This document shows positions 1-8,210 of a stretch of 64,000 nucleotides of DNA, one piece after another; position 1 is the stretch's first letter; each line of letters begins with the position of its first letter. The stretch spans positions 62,001-126,000 of the forward strand of contig NZ_MSCT01000025.1 in the NCBI RefSeq assembly GCF_001921865.1, written 5' to 3'. The stretch comes from Pseudomonas chlororaphis (GTDB lineage: Bacteria; Pseudomonadota; Gammaproteobacteria; Pseudomonadales; Pseudomonadaceae). The notes under the pieces are model-generated. The model had not been told where the DNA came from. It ran no database searches and saw only the letters and a program-made list of their open reading frames with translations. The translations under genes and the position numbers were made by a program.

Positions 1-1
1 G

Positions 2-25
2 TCCGAGAAAGTCGTCGCCAAGTAA
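2..25 (+). CDS. C-terminal end of an upstream gene (partial)
   Basis: The first bases read as an open frame for seven codons ending in TAA at 23-25, just before a REP pair. This could be the tail of the gene preceding the phosphonate operon. Nothing can be said about its function, and the frame could be accidental. Confidence 0.3.
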   Translation, partial: SEKVVAK

Positions 26-36
26 CCAATAGACCG

Positions 37-100
37 CTATCGCGAGCACGCTCGCTCCAACAAGGGACAACCCTGTAGGAGCGAGCGTGCTCGCGATCGA
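37..100. repeat. REPIN (inverted pair of REP elements)
   Basis: Two REP copies in opposite orientation (about 38-58 and 73-98), each with the GCGAGC/GCTCGC core; this pair has the variant centre GCGAGCGTGCTCGC. They lie directly upstream of the FAD oxidoreductase gene. Confidence 0.85.
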
Positions 101-133
101 CCTCGCAGAGGTCATCTCTCAAGGACCACACCC

Positions 134-1267
134 ATGAGCAACCACAACGACCTGCTGATCGTCGGCGCCGGCATCCTCGGGCTGTCCCACGCCTATGCTG
201 CCGCCAAGCGCGGTTTGCGGGTCAGGGTTTTCGAGCGCAGCGCCACGCCCCTGGGCGCGTCGGTGCGCAATTTCGGCCAAGCCCTGGTGACTGGCCAGCC
301 GCCCGGGGTCATGCTCGACCTGGCCCGGGCCAGCCGCGGCATCTGGGGCGACTGGGCGGAACTCGCCGGCTTGCCCCTCAAGCGCAACGGTTCCTACCTG
401 TTTGCCCGCACCGAGGCCGAGGAACACGTGCTGCAGGCCTTCTGCGCCGGTCGCGCGCAGGAGCATGGTTACCGCGTCGAACTGCTGCGCGGCGCGGCGC
501 TGAACGACCTGTACGGCGGGCGCTTTCGCCATCACCGCGCGGCGCTGCATGGCCTGGACGACCAGCAGCTGTATTCCCGGGAAGCCATCCCGCAGCTGAT
601 CGACTACCTGCGCCGCGACCTTGGGGTGGCGTTCCATTTTTCCACCCTGGTGCGCGATATCGAGCCCGGCCGCTTGCACAGCACTGCCGGCAGCTTCGCC
701 GCGGCACAGATCCTGGTCTGTTCCGGCCACGACTACCAGACCCTGCTGGCCGAGCCGATCGCCGCGCTCGACCCGCAGATCTGCCGCCTGCAAATGCTCC
801 GCGTCCGGCCCGAGGCGCCGCTGGACCTGCAACATGCACTGCTCACCGGCCTGAGCTGCGTGCACTACGGCGCTTTTGCCGACCTGCCCGAAGCGGCGGC
901 GGTGCAGGCGCAGATCCTGCGGGACACGCCGCACCTGCACGAAAACGGCATTCACCTGCTGATCAGCCCGACGCCTTATGGCGAACTGATCATCGGTGAT
1001 TCCCACCATTACGGCAGCGACCCGTCGCCGTTCAATGCCGAGCAGGTGGATAACTGGATGCTCGAGCTGGCCGAGCACACCCTGGGCTGCAAGGTGCAGG
1101 TGGTCGAGCGCTGGCAGGGGGTCTACGGCGCTCGCGGGCCGGGGCCGTTCTCGTTCCTGCAACCGGCTGCCGGGGTCAGCGTAGCCCTGATGCATACCGG
1201 GGTGGGCATGAGCGTCGGGCCGGCCATGGCCGAGGGCAATATCGCCCGTTTGCTGGAGGAAGCCTGA
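134..1267 (+). CDS. FAD-dependent oxidoreductase of organophosphonate catabolism (TIGR03364 type)
   Basis: A 377-residue protein of the DAO/glycine-oxidase fold. The N-terminal dinucleotide motif GAGILG lies at residues 11-16 and is followed by a long FAD/substrate-binding body. It resembles the oxidoreductases found in 2-aminoethylphosphonate (AEP) clusters next to PhnZ-type oxygenases, some of which are reported to oxidise N-methylated AEP to phosphonoacetaldehyde. The start ATG follows an AAGGA ribosome-binding site. The stop overlaps the next start by one base (TGATG), so the two genes are translationally coupled. The family is fairly clear from the partner gene and fold; the exact substrate is inference. 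A glycine/sarcosine-oxidase-like amine oxidase is the alternative. Confidence 0.8.
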   Translation: MSNHNDLLIVGAGILGLSHAYAAAKRGLRVRVFERSATPLGASVRNFGQALVTGQPPGVMLDLARASRGIWGDWAELAGLPLKRNGSYLFARTEAEEHVLQAFCAGRAQEHGYRVELLRGAALNDLYGGRFRHHRAALHGLDDQQLYSREAIPQLIDYLRRDLGVAFHFSTLVRDIEPGRLHSTAGSFAAAQILVCSGHDYQTLLAEPIAALDPQICRLQMLRVRPEAPLDLQHALLTGLSCVHYGAFADLPEAAAVQAQILRDTPHLHENGIHLLISPTPYGELIIGDSHHYGSDPSPFNAEQVDNWMLELAEHTLGCKVQVVERWQGVYGARGPGPFSFLQPAAGVSVALMHTGVGMSVGPAMAEGNIARLLEEA

Positions 1268-1821
1268 TGGCACCTGAACAGCGGATCGCCGAAGTGTTCG
1301 GCCTGTACGAACGCTTTGGCGACAGCGACTACATCGGCGAGCCGGTGTCGCAGATCGAACACATGTCCCAGGCCGCGCAATTGGCGATGGCCGAGGGGTT
1401 CGACGACGAAGTGGTGCTGGCGGCGTTCTTCCACGATATCGGGCATATCTGCGAGAAGGACCCGCAGAGCATGGGCGGTTTCGGCACGGTCAGCCATGAG
1501 CGGCTGGGCGCCGACTACCTGCGCCGCGCCGGCTTCAGCGAGCGCCTGGCGCGGTTGGTGGAGTATCACGTGCAGGCCAAGCGTTACCTGACCTTCAAGG
1601 AGCCGGGCTACTACCAGCGCCTGAGCGAAGCCAGCCGCCTCACCCTGGAATACCAGGGCGGGATGATGAGCGCCGAGGAGGCCCATGCCTTCGAGCAGGA
1701 CCCACTGTGCGCGGTGAGCCTGCGTTTGCGCCACTGGGACGAACAGGCCAAGGAGTTGCGGGTGCCGGTGCTGGACTTGCAGGTGCTCAAGGACAAGGCG
1801 GCGCGGCTGCTGAACGCCTGA
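1267..1821 (+). CDS. PhnZ-like HD-domain mixed-valence diiron oxygenase (phosphonate degradation)
   Basis: A 184-residue HD-domain protein. Candidate iron ligands follow the PhnZ pattern: H32, H56-D57, H77, H101 and D158, with H60 also nearby. Y22 and E25 match the Tyr/Glu pair that PhnZ moves on substrate binding. PhnZ cleaves the C-P bond of 1-hydroxy-2-aminoethylphosphonate to glycine and phosphate; TmpB does the same on the trimethylated substrate. No PhnY/TmpA-type 2-oxoglutarate hydroxylase is visible here, but it could lie upstream of position 1. The gene overlaps the FAD oxidoreductase stop by one base. Family assignment is strong; the substrate is not determined. Confidence 0.85.
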   Translation: MAPEQRIAEVFGLYERFGDSDYIGEPVSQIEHMSQAAQLAMAEGFDDEVVLAAFFHDIGHICEKDPQSMGGFGTVSHERLGADYLRRAGFSERLARLVEYHVQAKRYLTFKEPGYYQRLSEASRLTLEYQGGMMSAEEAHAFEQDPLCAVSLRLRHWDEQAKELRVPVLDLQVLKDKAARLLNA

Positions 1822-1849
1822 TCTGAATCCTGTAGTGCTTGGGAAATGG

Positions 1850-1917
1850 CTATCGCGAGCACGCTCGCTCCTACGGACAGCACGTCCCCTGTAGGAGCGA
1901 GCTTGCTCGCGATGGCG
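1850..1917. repeat. REPIN between convergent genes
   Basis: Inverted REP pair (left copy about 1851-1874, right copy about 1889-1913) filling the gap between the convergent HD oxygenase and GTPase genes. Confidence 0.85.
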
Positions 1918-1919
1918 TC

Positions 1920-3308
1920 CTAACGGTCGAGCGCCACGCTCTGCGCCAACACCTCGATCTGCTCCTGGCGCTCGGCCTGGCTCAGGCGCGGCGCCGGGTT
2001 GAGCGACGACCACTGCGGATGGGCGCGGGCCTTGTTCAGCGCTTCCGGCAGCTTGCCTTCGCGCCAGGTCTGGTCCTGGGGCGTGGCCAGCTGGATGCTG
2101 TCCAGCGCCGCGTGGCCGCGTACGTTCAGCGCCTGCACCAGCTGTCGTTGGCGCAGGGCCAACAGACGCAGCACGCTGTCGTCCACGGTCAGCTCGCGCT
2201 GACCCTTGATCTTGCCCAGCAGGCGGCCGCCGTAGCTGCGCGCGGTTTGCAAGGCGCCGCCGGCGATGGCCCCGGCCAGCGCCGCCGCGCCCAGGGTCAG
2301 GCCGCCCACCAGCAGATCGACGCCGGCCCCGGCCGCGGCGCCGGCGGCGATCCCGCCGCCGACCCGGACCCCGAGCTGCTTGAGGGTTTCCGGGTTGAAC
2401 AGGTCGTCGCCCCAGCGCCCGTCGAGCAGCGGCAGATCGCTGGCGGCGGCGTCCTGCGGGCGGAAGGCGTAGAGCTTGAGCAGCGCCTCGACGCAGCGCT
2501 GTTCGCGTTGGCGCACGGCTTTGCGCAATTCGCCGATGGCTTGTTGTTCCTGGGCGGCATCGCTCGCCACGCTACGCCGGCAGGCGGCGCAATCGATCAG
2601 CAGTTCGGCGATCAGCCGCGCGGCGCTTTGCTGGCGGGCCAGGCGTTGCGCCTGCTGGTCGGCGATCAGCCGTTCCAGTTGCGGCCGCGAGCTTTCCAAC
2701 AGCAGCGCCAGGCTTTCATACAGCCGTCGCTCGCCGTCCTCCGGCGGCGCCACGCTGTCGAAACGCACCAGCGCATGCAGGCCCAGGCGCGCCAGGGCTT
2801 CGCGCCAGTCCGGCTCGCGATGGTCGGCGCTGCTGACGAAGTTCAGCACTGGCAGCAGCGGCTTGCCACAGCTGGCCAGGACTTCCAGCTCGTCGCGGTA
2901 CTTGGCCAGGACCGGCTCGCGGGCATCGACCACGTACAGCCCGGCGTCGCAGGCCAGCAACTGGCGCAGCACCTTGGCTTCCTGCTCGAAACGCTGGCGC
3001 GCCTCGCTGCCGTCGAGAAACCGTGCCAGCCGCGCCGGGCCGTCCAGGCGCTCGCCCGGGCGCTCCAGGCGTTCCAGGTAGTCGAGCAGGGCGATAGCGT
3101 CTTCCAGGCCGGGGGTGTCGTACAGGTCCAGCAGCGGCTCACCGTCCACCGACAGCCGCGCGCCCTCGACATGGCGGGTGGTGCTGGGACGATGGGACAC
3201 CTCGCCGAAGCCGACGTCCCGGGTCAGGGTGCGCAGCAGCGAGGTCTTGCCGACGTTGGTGTGGCCGACCACCGCCAGTTTCAACGGCGGTTTGCGAGTC
3301 TCAGTCAT
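1920..3308 (-). CDS. GTPase with DUF3482 domain
   Basis: A 462-residue protein with an N-terminal Era/TrmE-like G domain: Walker A GHTNVGKT at residues 15-22 and DTPG at 64-67. The second half is helical and ends in a Gly/Ala-rich hydrophobic stretch (around residues 340-385) that could insert in or lie on a membrane. Its start overlaps the end of the upstream DUF2868 membrane-protein gene by 8 bp, a pairing seen in many pseudomonads. I know of no established function. A membrane-associated regulatory GTPase acting with the DUF2868 protein is inference. Confidence 0.85.
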   Translation of the reverse strand: MTETRKPPLKLAVVGHTNVGKTSLLRTLTRDVGFGEVSHRPSTTRHVEGARLSVDGEPLLDLYDTPGLEDAIALLDYLERLERPGERLDGPARLARFLDGSEARQRFEQEAKVLRQLLACDAGLYVVDAREPVLAKYRDELEVLASCGKPLLPVLNFVSSADHREPDWREALARLGLHALVRFDSVAPPEDGERRLYESLALLLESSRPQLERLIADQQAQRLARQQSAARLIAELLIDCAACRRSVASDAAQEQQAIGELRKAVRQREQRCVEALLKLYAFRPQDAAASDLPLLDGRWGDDLFNPETLKQLGVRVGGGIAAGAAAGAGVDLLVGGLTLGAAALAGAIAGGALQTARSYGGRLLGKIKGQRELTVDDSVLRLLALRQRQLVQALNVRGHAALDSIQLATPQDQTWREGKLPEALNKARAHPQWSSLNPAPRLSQAERQEQIEVLAQSVALDR

Positions 3309-4680
3309 GCCCGGTCTCCAGCCAGTTGAACGGCGCGCTATCGGCGAACGGCAGTTCCAGTTGTTGCAGGGCCACGTGCCAGTCGCCCAGGCGTTCGGCG
3401 TCCAGCGCCTGGCCCGGCGGCGCCTGCAACAGCCAGACCCGGGTGGCCGTGGCGCTGCGCGCCAGCTCGGCGATCAGCGCCAGGCTGCCGCGGTCCGGCG
3501 AGCGCCGCGGGTCGCAGGCGATGGCCAGGCGCGCCGGAGGAAAACGGGTCAGTTGCTCCAGCAGGCGGTGCCGCGATTCGCGGCTGTCGAGGATGCCAGC
3601 GTCTTTCACCGTGGCCGGCAATGACGGCGGCCAGGGGCGCTGGTCGTCCAGCTCGATGGCCACCAGCAGCGCGCCGTCGCTGTCCTGCGCGCTGATGCCG
3701 CCTTCGACGCGGTGCAGCCGTTCGGGCGCGGCATCGTTGATCCCCAGGCGTTCGCTGCTGGGCATCAGCGCTTCGCGCAACTGGCTGTAGCCGGGGAGGT
3801 TGAGGTCCAGGCGCAGACGCGCCTGCCCGTGCTTCCAGCGCCAGCGACACAGCAGCATCAGCAACAGGCGCGGCAGCACGCCGTAAATGATCAGCGAACC
3901 TACCAGCCAGACGGCCCAGGACTGGCGGACCAGCTCGGTGTTGTAAACGTCCCGGGTGCTGGCGTGGATCATCTCGACCGTCGGCGCGCCGAAACCGATG
4001 GCGCGGGGGATGGCGGCGAGGGCGTTGGTCATGGCCACGAAGGCGTCCGCGCCAAGCAGAGTGCTTTCCCAGTAGAACCCGTAGCGCCGGGTGATCAGCA
4101 GCATCAACAGGATTGCCACGGCGCTGAGCAGGGCCAGCAGCCACAGGCCGTGGACCAGGGTGCCGATGGCCCAGCGATTGAGTTTGCGCCGTTGCAGCAA
4201 CAACAGCAGGGCCGGCATCAGTTGCGCGGCCTTGGCGTCGCGGGCGAGTTTTTCGCTGAGCCACAACCACAGGCGGCCGAGGCTGGCGCCGTGTTCGCCG
4301 GCGAACAGCAGGCCCAGGGCCCAGCTCAGCAGCAGGATGAGGTTGAGGCCCAGCAGGCTGCCCAGGGCCCAGAACACATTGACCGGCGCCTGCCCGTCGC
4401 CCAGGGCGGCGAAGGCCAGGCCGGCGCCGCTGACGATGGCCAGCAGCGCCAGCAACAATAGCGCCAGGCGCGCGCCCTGGACCCAGTGGCGCAGGGCGGC
4501 GACCAGGCCGTCGCGTTCGGCCAGCCACAGCGCGCGGTAATGGATGCGGTTCGCCAGGTCGCCGCCGGCGGTGCGGGCCAGGCGATTGGCTTCCTGGTCC
4601 TCCAGGGGGCCGGCGTGTTCCTCGCGCAGGCGCACGGCTTCGGTGAGCCAGAGTTTTTCCAGTGGGGTCAGGTCGCTCAC
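3301..4680 (-). CDS. DUF2868 membrane protein, partner of the GTPase
   Basis: A 459-residue protein with about four predicted membrane segments: near residues 70-92, 100-125, 175-195 and 255-280. It has a cytoplasmic N-terminal helix, and the C-terminal soluble half contains an alternating beta/alpha region. It matches DUF2868 by its N-terminal 'TEAVRLREEHAG' and its context. It is the first gene of a two-gene unit with the DUF3482 GTPase (8 bp overlap). Function is unknown; the layout suggests a membrane anchor or receptor whose state is read by the GTPase. Confidence 0.8.
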   Translation of the reverse strand: MSDLTPLEKLWLTEAVRLREEHAGPLEDQEANRLARTAGGDLANRIHYRALWLAERDGLVAALRHWVQGARLALLLLALLAIVSGAGLAFAALGDGQAPVNVFWALGSLLGLNLILLLSWALGLLFAGEHGASLGRLWLWLSEKLARDAKAAQLMPALLLLLQRRKLNRWAIGTLVHGLWLLALLSAVAILLMLLITRRYGFYWESTLLGADAFVAMTNALAAIPRAIGFGAPTVEMIHASTRDVYNTELVRQSWAVWLVGSLIIYGVLPRLLLMLLCRWRWKHGQARLRLDLNLPGYSQLREALMPSSERLGINDAAPERLHRVEGGISAQDSDGALLVAIELDDQRPWPPSLPATVKDAGILDSRESRHRLLEQLTRFPPARLAIACDPRRSPDRGSLALIAELARSATATRVWLLQAPPGQALDAERLGDWHVALQQLELPFADSAPFNWLETGHD

Positions 4681-4741
4681 GCGTCATTCCGTTGCTTAAA
4701 TGAGCGCTGAGCATAACCGCTGTGATGCCGATCGGGGTACG

Positions 4742-4769
4742 TTGCGGGGCGCCGAGCCTCTGGTATCCT
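4742..4769 (+). promoter_or_regulatory. candidate sigma70 promoter of folA
   Basis: TTGCGG (4742-4747), 16-base spacer, TATCCT (4764-4769). The -10 box ends only 7 bases before the folA ATG and no Shine-Dalgarno is visible, so transcription from this site would give a near-leaderless mRNA. Confidence 0.45.
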
Positions 4770-4776
4770 CGCCGGC

Positions 4777-5289
4777 ATGAAAAAAACTCTCCCTCTCAGC
4801 CTGATCGCGGCCCTCGGTGAAAACCGCGTGATCGGCGTCGACAACAGCATGCCCTGGCACCTGCCGGGGGATTTCAAATACTTCAAGGCCACGACCCTGG
4901 GCAAGCCGATCATCATGGGGCGCAAGACCTGGGATTCGCTGGGGCGGCCGCTGCCGGGCCGGTTGAATATCGTGGTCAGCCGCCAGGCCGACCTGCGCCT
5001 GGAAGGCGCCGAGGTGTATCCGTCGCTGGAAGCCGCGGTGGTCCGCGCCGAGCAGTGGGCACTGGAGCAGGGCGTCGACGAATTGATGTTGATCGGTGGC
5101 GCGCAGTTGTATGCGCAAGGCCTGGAACAGGCCGATCGGCTGTACCTGACCCGCGTGGCGTTGAGCCCGGAAGGGGATGCGTGGTTTCCGGAGTTCGATC
5201 AGCAGCGGTGGACGCTGGTATCGAACGTGCCGAACCCGGCGGAAGGCGACAAGCCGGCCTACAGCTTCGAAGTCTGGGAGAAGCGTTAA
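4777..5289 (+). CDS. folA: dihydrofolate reductase
   Basis: A 170-residue type I DHFR that reduces 7,8-dihydrofolate to tetrahydrofolate with NADPH. Typical features are all visible: 'ALGENRVIG' in the first strand and Met20-loop region, 'MPWHLPGDFKYF' with the substrate-binding acidic residue, 'IIMGRKTWDSLG' for cofactor binding, and 'LIGGAQLY' near residue 105. The length is normal for the family. It stands alone, divergent from the DUF2868 gene and followed by a REPIN. Trimethoprim sensitivity cannot be judged from sequence alone. Confidence 0.97.
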   Translation: MKKTLPLSLIAALGENRVIGVDNSMPWHLPGDFKYFKATTLGKPIIMGRKTWDSLGRPLPGRLNIVVSRQADLRLEGAEVYPSLEAAVVRAEQWALEQGVDELMLIGGAQLYAQGLEQADRLYLTRVALSPEGDAWFPEFDQQRWTLVSNVPNPAEGDKPAYSFEVWEKR

Positions 5290-5290
5290 A

Positions 5291-5363
5291 AGCATCGCGG
5301 GCAAGCTCCGCTCCTACAGAAGACACCTTCATCTGTAGGAGCGGAGCTTGCTCGCGATAGCGT
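5291..5363. repeat. REPIN between folA and the cystine transporter
   Basis: Inverted REP pair in the convergent intergenic gap. This copy has the variant core GCGGAGCTTGCTCGCGA on the right and GCGGGCAAGCTCCGC on the left. Confidence 0.85.
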
Positions 5364-5380
5364 TCTAAAGGTCGCAGCCC

Positions 5381-6772
5381 TTAAGCCTGCGCCAGCTCCG
5401 CATGCTCGTCGGCATCGAGCTTCTCTTTATCGGTCTGCTGCATGATCTGGCTGGTGATCGCCCCGGCGGTCATCGAGCCGCTGACGTTCAGCGCGGTACG
5501 GCCCATGTCGATCAGCGGCTCCACCGAAATCAGCAACGCCACCAGGGATACCGGCAAGCCCATGGCCGGCAGCACGATCAGCGCGGCGAAGGTCGCGCCG
5601 CCGCCGACACCGGCCACGCCGGCCGAACTCAGGGTGACGATCGCCACCAGGGTCGCGATCCACAGCGGGTCCAGCGGGTTGATGCCCACGGTCGGGGCAA
5701 CCATGACCGCGAGCATGGCCGGGTACAGGCCGGCACAGCCGTTCTGGCCGATGGTCGCGCCGAACGAAGCGGCGAAGCTGGCGATGGACTGCGGGATGCC
5801 CAGGCGGCTGGTTTGCGCCTCGATGCTCAGCGGGATGGTCGCGGCGCTGGAGCGGCTGGTGAAGGCAAAGGTCAGCACCGGCCAGACCTTGCGGAAGAAG
5901 CGCAGCGGGTTGATCCCGGCCAGCGACACCAGCAGGCCGTGGACCACGAACATCAGGCCCAGGCCGATGTACGACACCACCACGAAACTGCCGAGCTTGA
6001 TGATGTCCTGCAGGTTGGAACCGGCGACCACCTTGGTCATCAGCGCCAGCACGCCGTAAGGCGTCAGCTTCATCACCAGGCGCACCAGGCGGGTCACCCA
6101 GGCTTGCAGGGTGTCGATGGCGTTGACCACTTTCTGGCCTTTTTCCACATCGTCCTTGAGCAGTTGCAGGGCGGCGATGCCCAGGAAGGCGGCGAAGATC
6201 ACCACGCTGATGATCGAGGTCGGCTTGGCCCGGGCCAGGTCGGCGAACGGGTTCTGCGGAATGAACGACAGCAGCAGCTGCGGGATATTCAGGTCGGCGA
6301 CCTTGCCCGCGTAGTCGCTCTGGATCACTTGCAGGCGCGCCATTTCCTGGGTGCCGGCCACCAGGCCTTCGGCGGTCAGGCCGAACAGGTTGGTCAGGGC
6401 AATGCCGATCACCGCGGCGATGGCGGTGGTGAACAGCAGGGTGCCGATGGTCAGGAAGCTGATCTTGCCCAGGGACGAGGCATTGTGCAGGCGGGCCACG
6501 GCGCTGAGGATCGAGGCGAACACCAGCGGGATCACGATCATCTGCAGCAGTTGCACATAACCGTTGCCCACCAGGTCGAACCAACCGATGGAGGTTTTCA
6601 GGACAGGGTTGCCGGCACCGTAGATGCTGTGCAGGGCAACGCCGAAGACCACGCCGAGCACCAGCGCCAGCAGGACCTTCTTGGCCAGGCTCCAGGTGGT
6701 GTGACGGGTTTGTGCCAGGCCCAGCAGCAAGGCCAGGAACACCAGCAGATTGAGGATCAGCGGCAGGTTCAT
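5381..6772 (-). CDS. tcyP: L-cystine:cation symporter, TcyP/YdjN type (DAACS family)
   Basis: A 463-residue, highly hydrophobic inner-membrane protein of the dicarboxylate/amino acid:cation symporter family. The N-terminal helices ('MNLPLILNLLVFLALLLG') and the extended first loop resemble TcyP/YdjN rather than the C4-dicarboxylate carrier DctA. The conserved re-entrant-loop region containing 'TSRSSAATIPLS' (about residues 305-316) and 'GINPLDPLWIATLV' are present. It probably imports L-cystine as a sulfur source. It is transcribed divergently from the phosphorylcholine phosphatase gene across an AT-rich 241 bp region. Substrate is by family resemblance. Confidence 0.85.
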   Translation of the reverse strand: MNLPLILNLLVFLALLLGLAQTRHTTWSLAKKVLLALVLGVVFGVALHSIYGAGNPVLKTSIGWFDLVGNGYVQLLQMIVIPLVFASILSAVARLHNASSLGKISFLTIGTLLFTTAIAAVIGIALTNLFGLTAEGLVAGTQEMARLQVIQSDYAGKVADLNIPQLLLSFIPQNPFADLARAKPTSIISVVIFAAFLGIAALQLLKDDVEKGQKVVNAIDTLQAWVTRLVRLVMKLTPYGVLALMTKVVAGSNLQDIIKLGSFVVVSYIGLGLMFVVHGLLVSLAGINPLRFFRKVWPVLTFAFTSRSSAATIPLSIEAQTSRLGIPQSIASFAASFGATIGQNGCAGLYPAMLAVMVAPTVGINPLDPLWIATLVAIVTLSSAGVAGVGGGATFAALIVLPAMGLPVSLVALLISVEPLIDMGRTALNVSGSMTAGAITSQIMQQTDKEKLDADEHAELAQA

Positions 6773-6860
6773 TGAGGCTCCGATAAGACTTGTGCCAATC
6801 GCGTATGGCGGCGATTGCGAACCGGCAAGCCTAACAGCTTGAAATCTATTGAATTAATAT

Positions 6861-6888
6861 CAAAAACGCATTGAGACTGTCGTTTTTG
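6861..6888. promoter_or_regulatory. 8-bp perfect inverted repeat, candidate operator
   Basis: CAAAAACG (6861-6868) and CGTTTTTG (6881-6888), separated by 12 bases, in the AT-rich divergent region between the cystine symporter and phosphorylcholine phosphatase genes. The spacing would suit a dimeric regulator. No regulator can be named. Confidence 0.4.
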
Positions 6889-7013
6889 GAATAAGCGATT
6901 GACGCTCAGGCACATGCCGGTGGCGGAATCAGGACGCGATCGGTCGCGCACAGGCGAAAGTTGTCACAACGATTTGTTAGCGTCGGTCTCTTTATGTCAG
7001 GGAGAAAACGCCG

Positions 7014-8069
7014 ATGAAACTCGCTCCGAAATTTCTGCTTGCCGCACTCTGCCTGGGCCTTGCCGGCCAGGTTTTCGCCACCGACTTGAAGCACTGGCCC
7101 GCGGACCAGGCCAAGCAACTGGACGCGATGATCGCGGCCAATGCCAACAAGGGTAACTACGCGGTGTTCGACATGGACAACACCAGTTACCGCTACGACC
7201 TGGAAGAGTCGCTGCTGCCGTTCATGGAGAACAAGGGCCTGATCACCCGCGAGACCCTCGACCCGTCCCTGAAACTGATGCCGTTCAAGGACACCGCCGA
7301 GCACAAGGAAAGCCTCTTCAGCTACTACTACCGCCTCTGCGAAGTCGACGACATGGTCTGCTACCCCTGGGTGGCGCAGGTGTTCTCAGGCTTCACCCTC
7401 AAGGAACTCAAGGGTTATGTCGACGAGCTGATGGCCTCGGGCAAGCCGGTGCCGGTCACCTATTACGAAGGCGACGTGGTCAAGAACAGCGAGGTCAATC
7501 CGCCGAAAGTCTTCACCGGCCAGACCGAGCTGTACAACAAGCTGATGGAGAACGGCATCGAGGTCTACGTGATGACCGCCGCCTCCGAAGAGCTGGTACG
7601 CATGGTCGCCGCCGATCCGAAGTACGGCTACAACGTCAAGCCGCAGAACGTGATCGGCGTGACCACCCTGCTCAAGGACCGCAAGACCGGCGAGCTGACC
7701 ACCGCGCGCAAGCAGATCAGCGCCGGCAAGTATGACGAGAAGGCCAACCTCGGCCTGGAACTGACTCCTTACCTGTGGACCCCGGCGACCTGGATGGCCG
7801 GCAAGCACGCGGCGATCCTGACCTACATCGACGAGTGGAAAAAACCGGTGCTGGTGGGCGGCGACACCCCGACCAGCGACGGCTACATGCTGTTCCACGA
7901 TGTCGACGTGGCCAAGGGCGGCATCCACCTGTGGATCAACCGCAAGGACAAGTACATGACCCAGCTCAACGGCATGATGGCCAAGCACGCCGCGGCCCAG
8001 GCCAAGGAAGGGCTGCCTGTGACTGCGGATAAAAACTGGGTGATCGTCAAGCCGGAAGATATCCAGTAA
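7014..8069 (+). CDS. pchP: phosphorylcholine phosphatase, secreted HAD-family enzyme
   Basis: A 351-residue protein with an N-terminal signal peptide (cleavage expected after 'GQVFA', residue 22). The HAD nucleophile motif DMDNT is at precursor residues 53-57, which is 31-35 in the mature enzyme and matches the P. aeruginosa PchP numbering. Motif II 'TAAS' lies near residue 194, and 'GGDTPTSDG' near residue 283 provides the acidic metal ligands. PchP releases choline from phosphorylcholine in the periplasm and works with haemolytic phospholipase C in using host or plant phosphatidylcholine. A good GGGAGAAAA ribosome-binding site precedes the ATG. An 11-bp GC-rich inverted repeat follows the stop. 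Confidence 0.93.
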   Translation: MKLAPKFLLAALCLGLAGQVFATDLKHWPADQAKQLDAMIAANANKGNYAVFDMDNTSYRYDLEESLLPFMENKGLITRETLDPSLKLMPFKDTAEHKESLFSYYYRLCEVDDMVCYPWVAQVFSGFTLKELKGYVDELMASGKPVPVTYYEGDVVKNSEVNPPKVFTGQTELYNKLMENGIEVYVMTAASEELVRMVAADPKYGYNVKPQNVIGVTTLLKDRKTGELTTARKQISAGKYDEKANLGLELTPYLWTPATWMAGKHAAILTYIDEWKKPVLVGGDTPTSDGYMLFHDVDVAKGGIHLWINRKDKYMTQLNGMMAKHAAAQAKEGLPVTADKNWVIVKPEDIQ

Positions 8070-8077
8070 GACCGGGT

Positions 8078-8115
8078 CTGCCCGCGGGAGCCGGTTCGCT
8101 GGCGCCCGCGGGCAG
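8078..8115. terminator. GC-rich stem-loop after pchP
   Basis: Perfect 11-bp inverted repeat (8078-8088 and 8105-8115, arm CTGCCCGCGGG) with a 16-base loop. It lacks a clear T tract, so it may be a weak terminator or an mRNA-stabilising hairpin. Confidence 0.45.
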
Positions 8116-8139
8116 GTTCGTCGGTAAAAATAGATATCA

Positions 8140-8158
8140 ATTGCGAACAAATCTCATT
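8140..8158 (+). promoter_or_regulatory. candidate Fur box upstream of the ECF sigma gene
   Basis: The 19-mer ATTGCGAACAAATCTCATT matches AATGAGAATCATTCTCATT at 14 of 19 positions, counted by eye. It sits about 50 bp upstream of the sigma-factor start, where Fur repression is usual for FecI-type genes. Confidence 0.55.
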
Positions 8159-8210
8159 ATTTGCTAGCGTGCGCGCTTCCTGAACGTCCTGTTCTTCTAA
8201 AGGTAGTGTC

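Noticed and set aside
6900..7013. Sigma54 promoter for pchP
   Set aside because: No GG-N10-GC arrangement with the TGGCAC/TTGC pattern was found in the upstream region.
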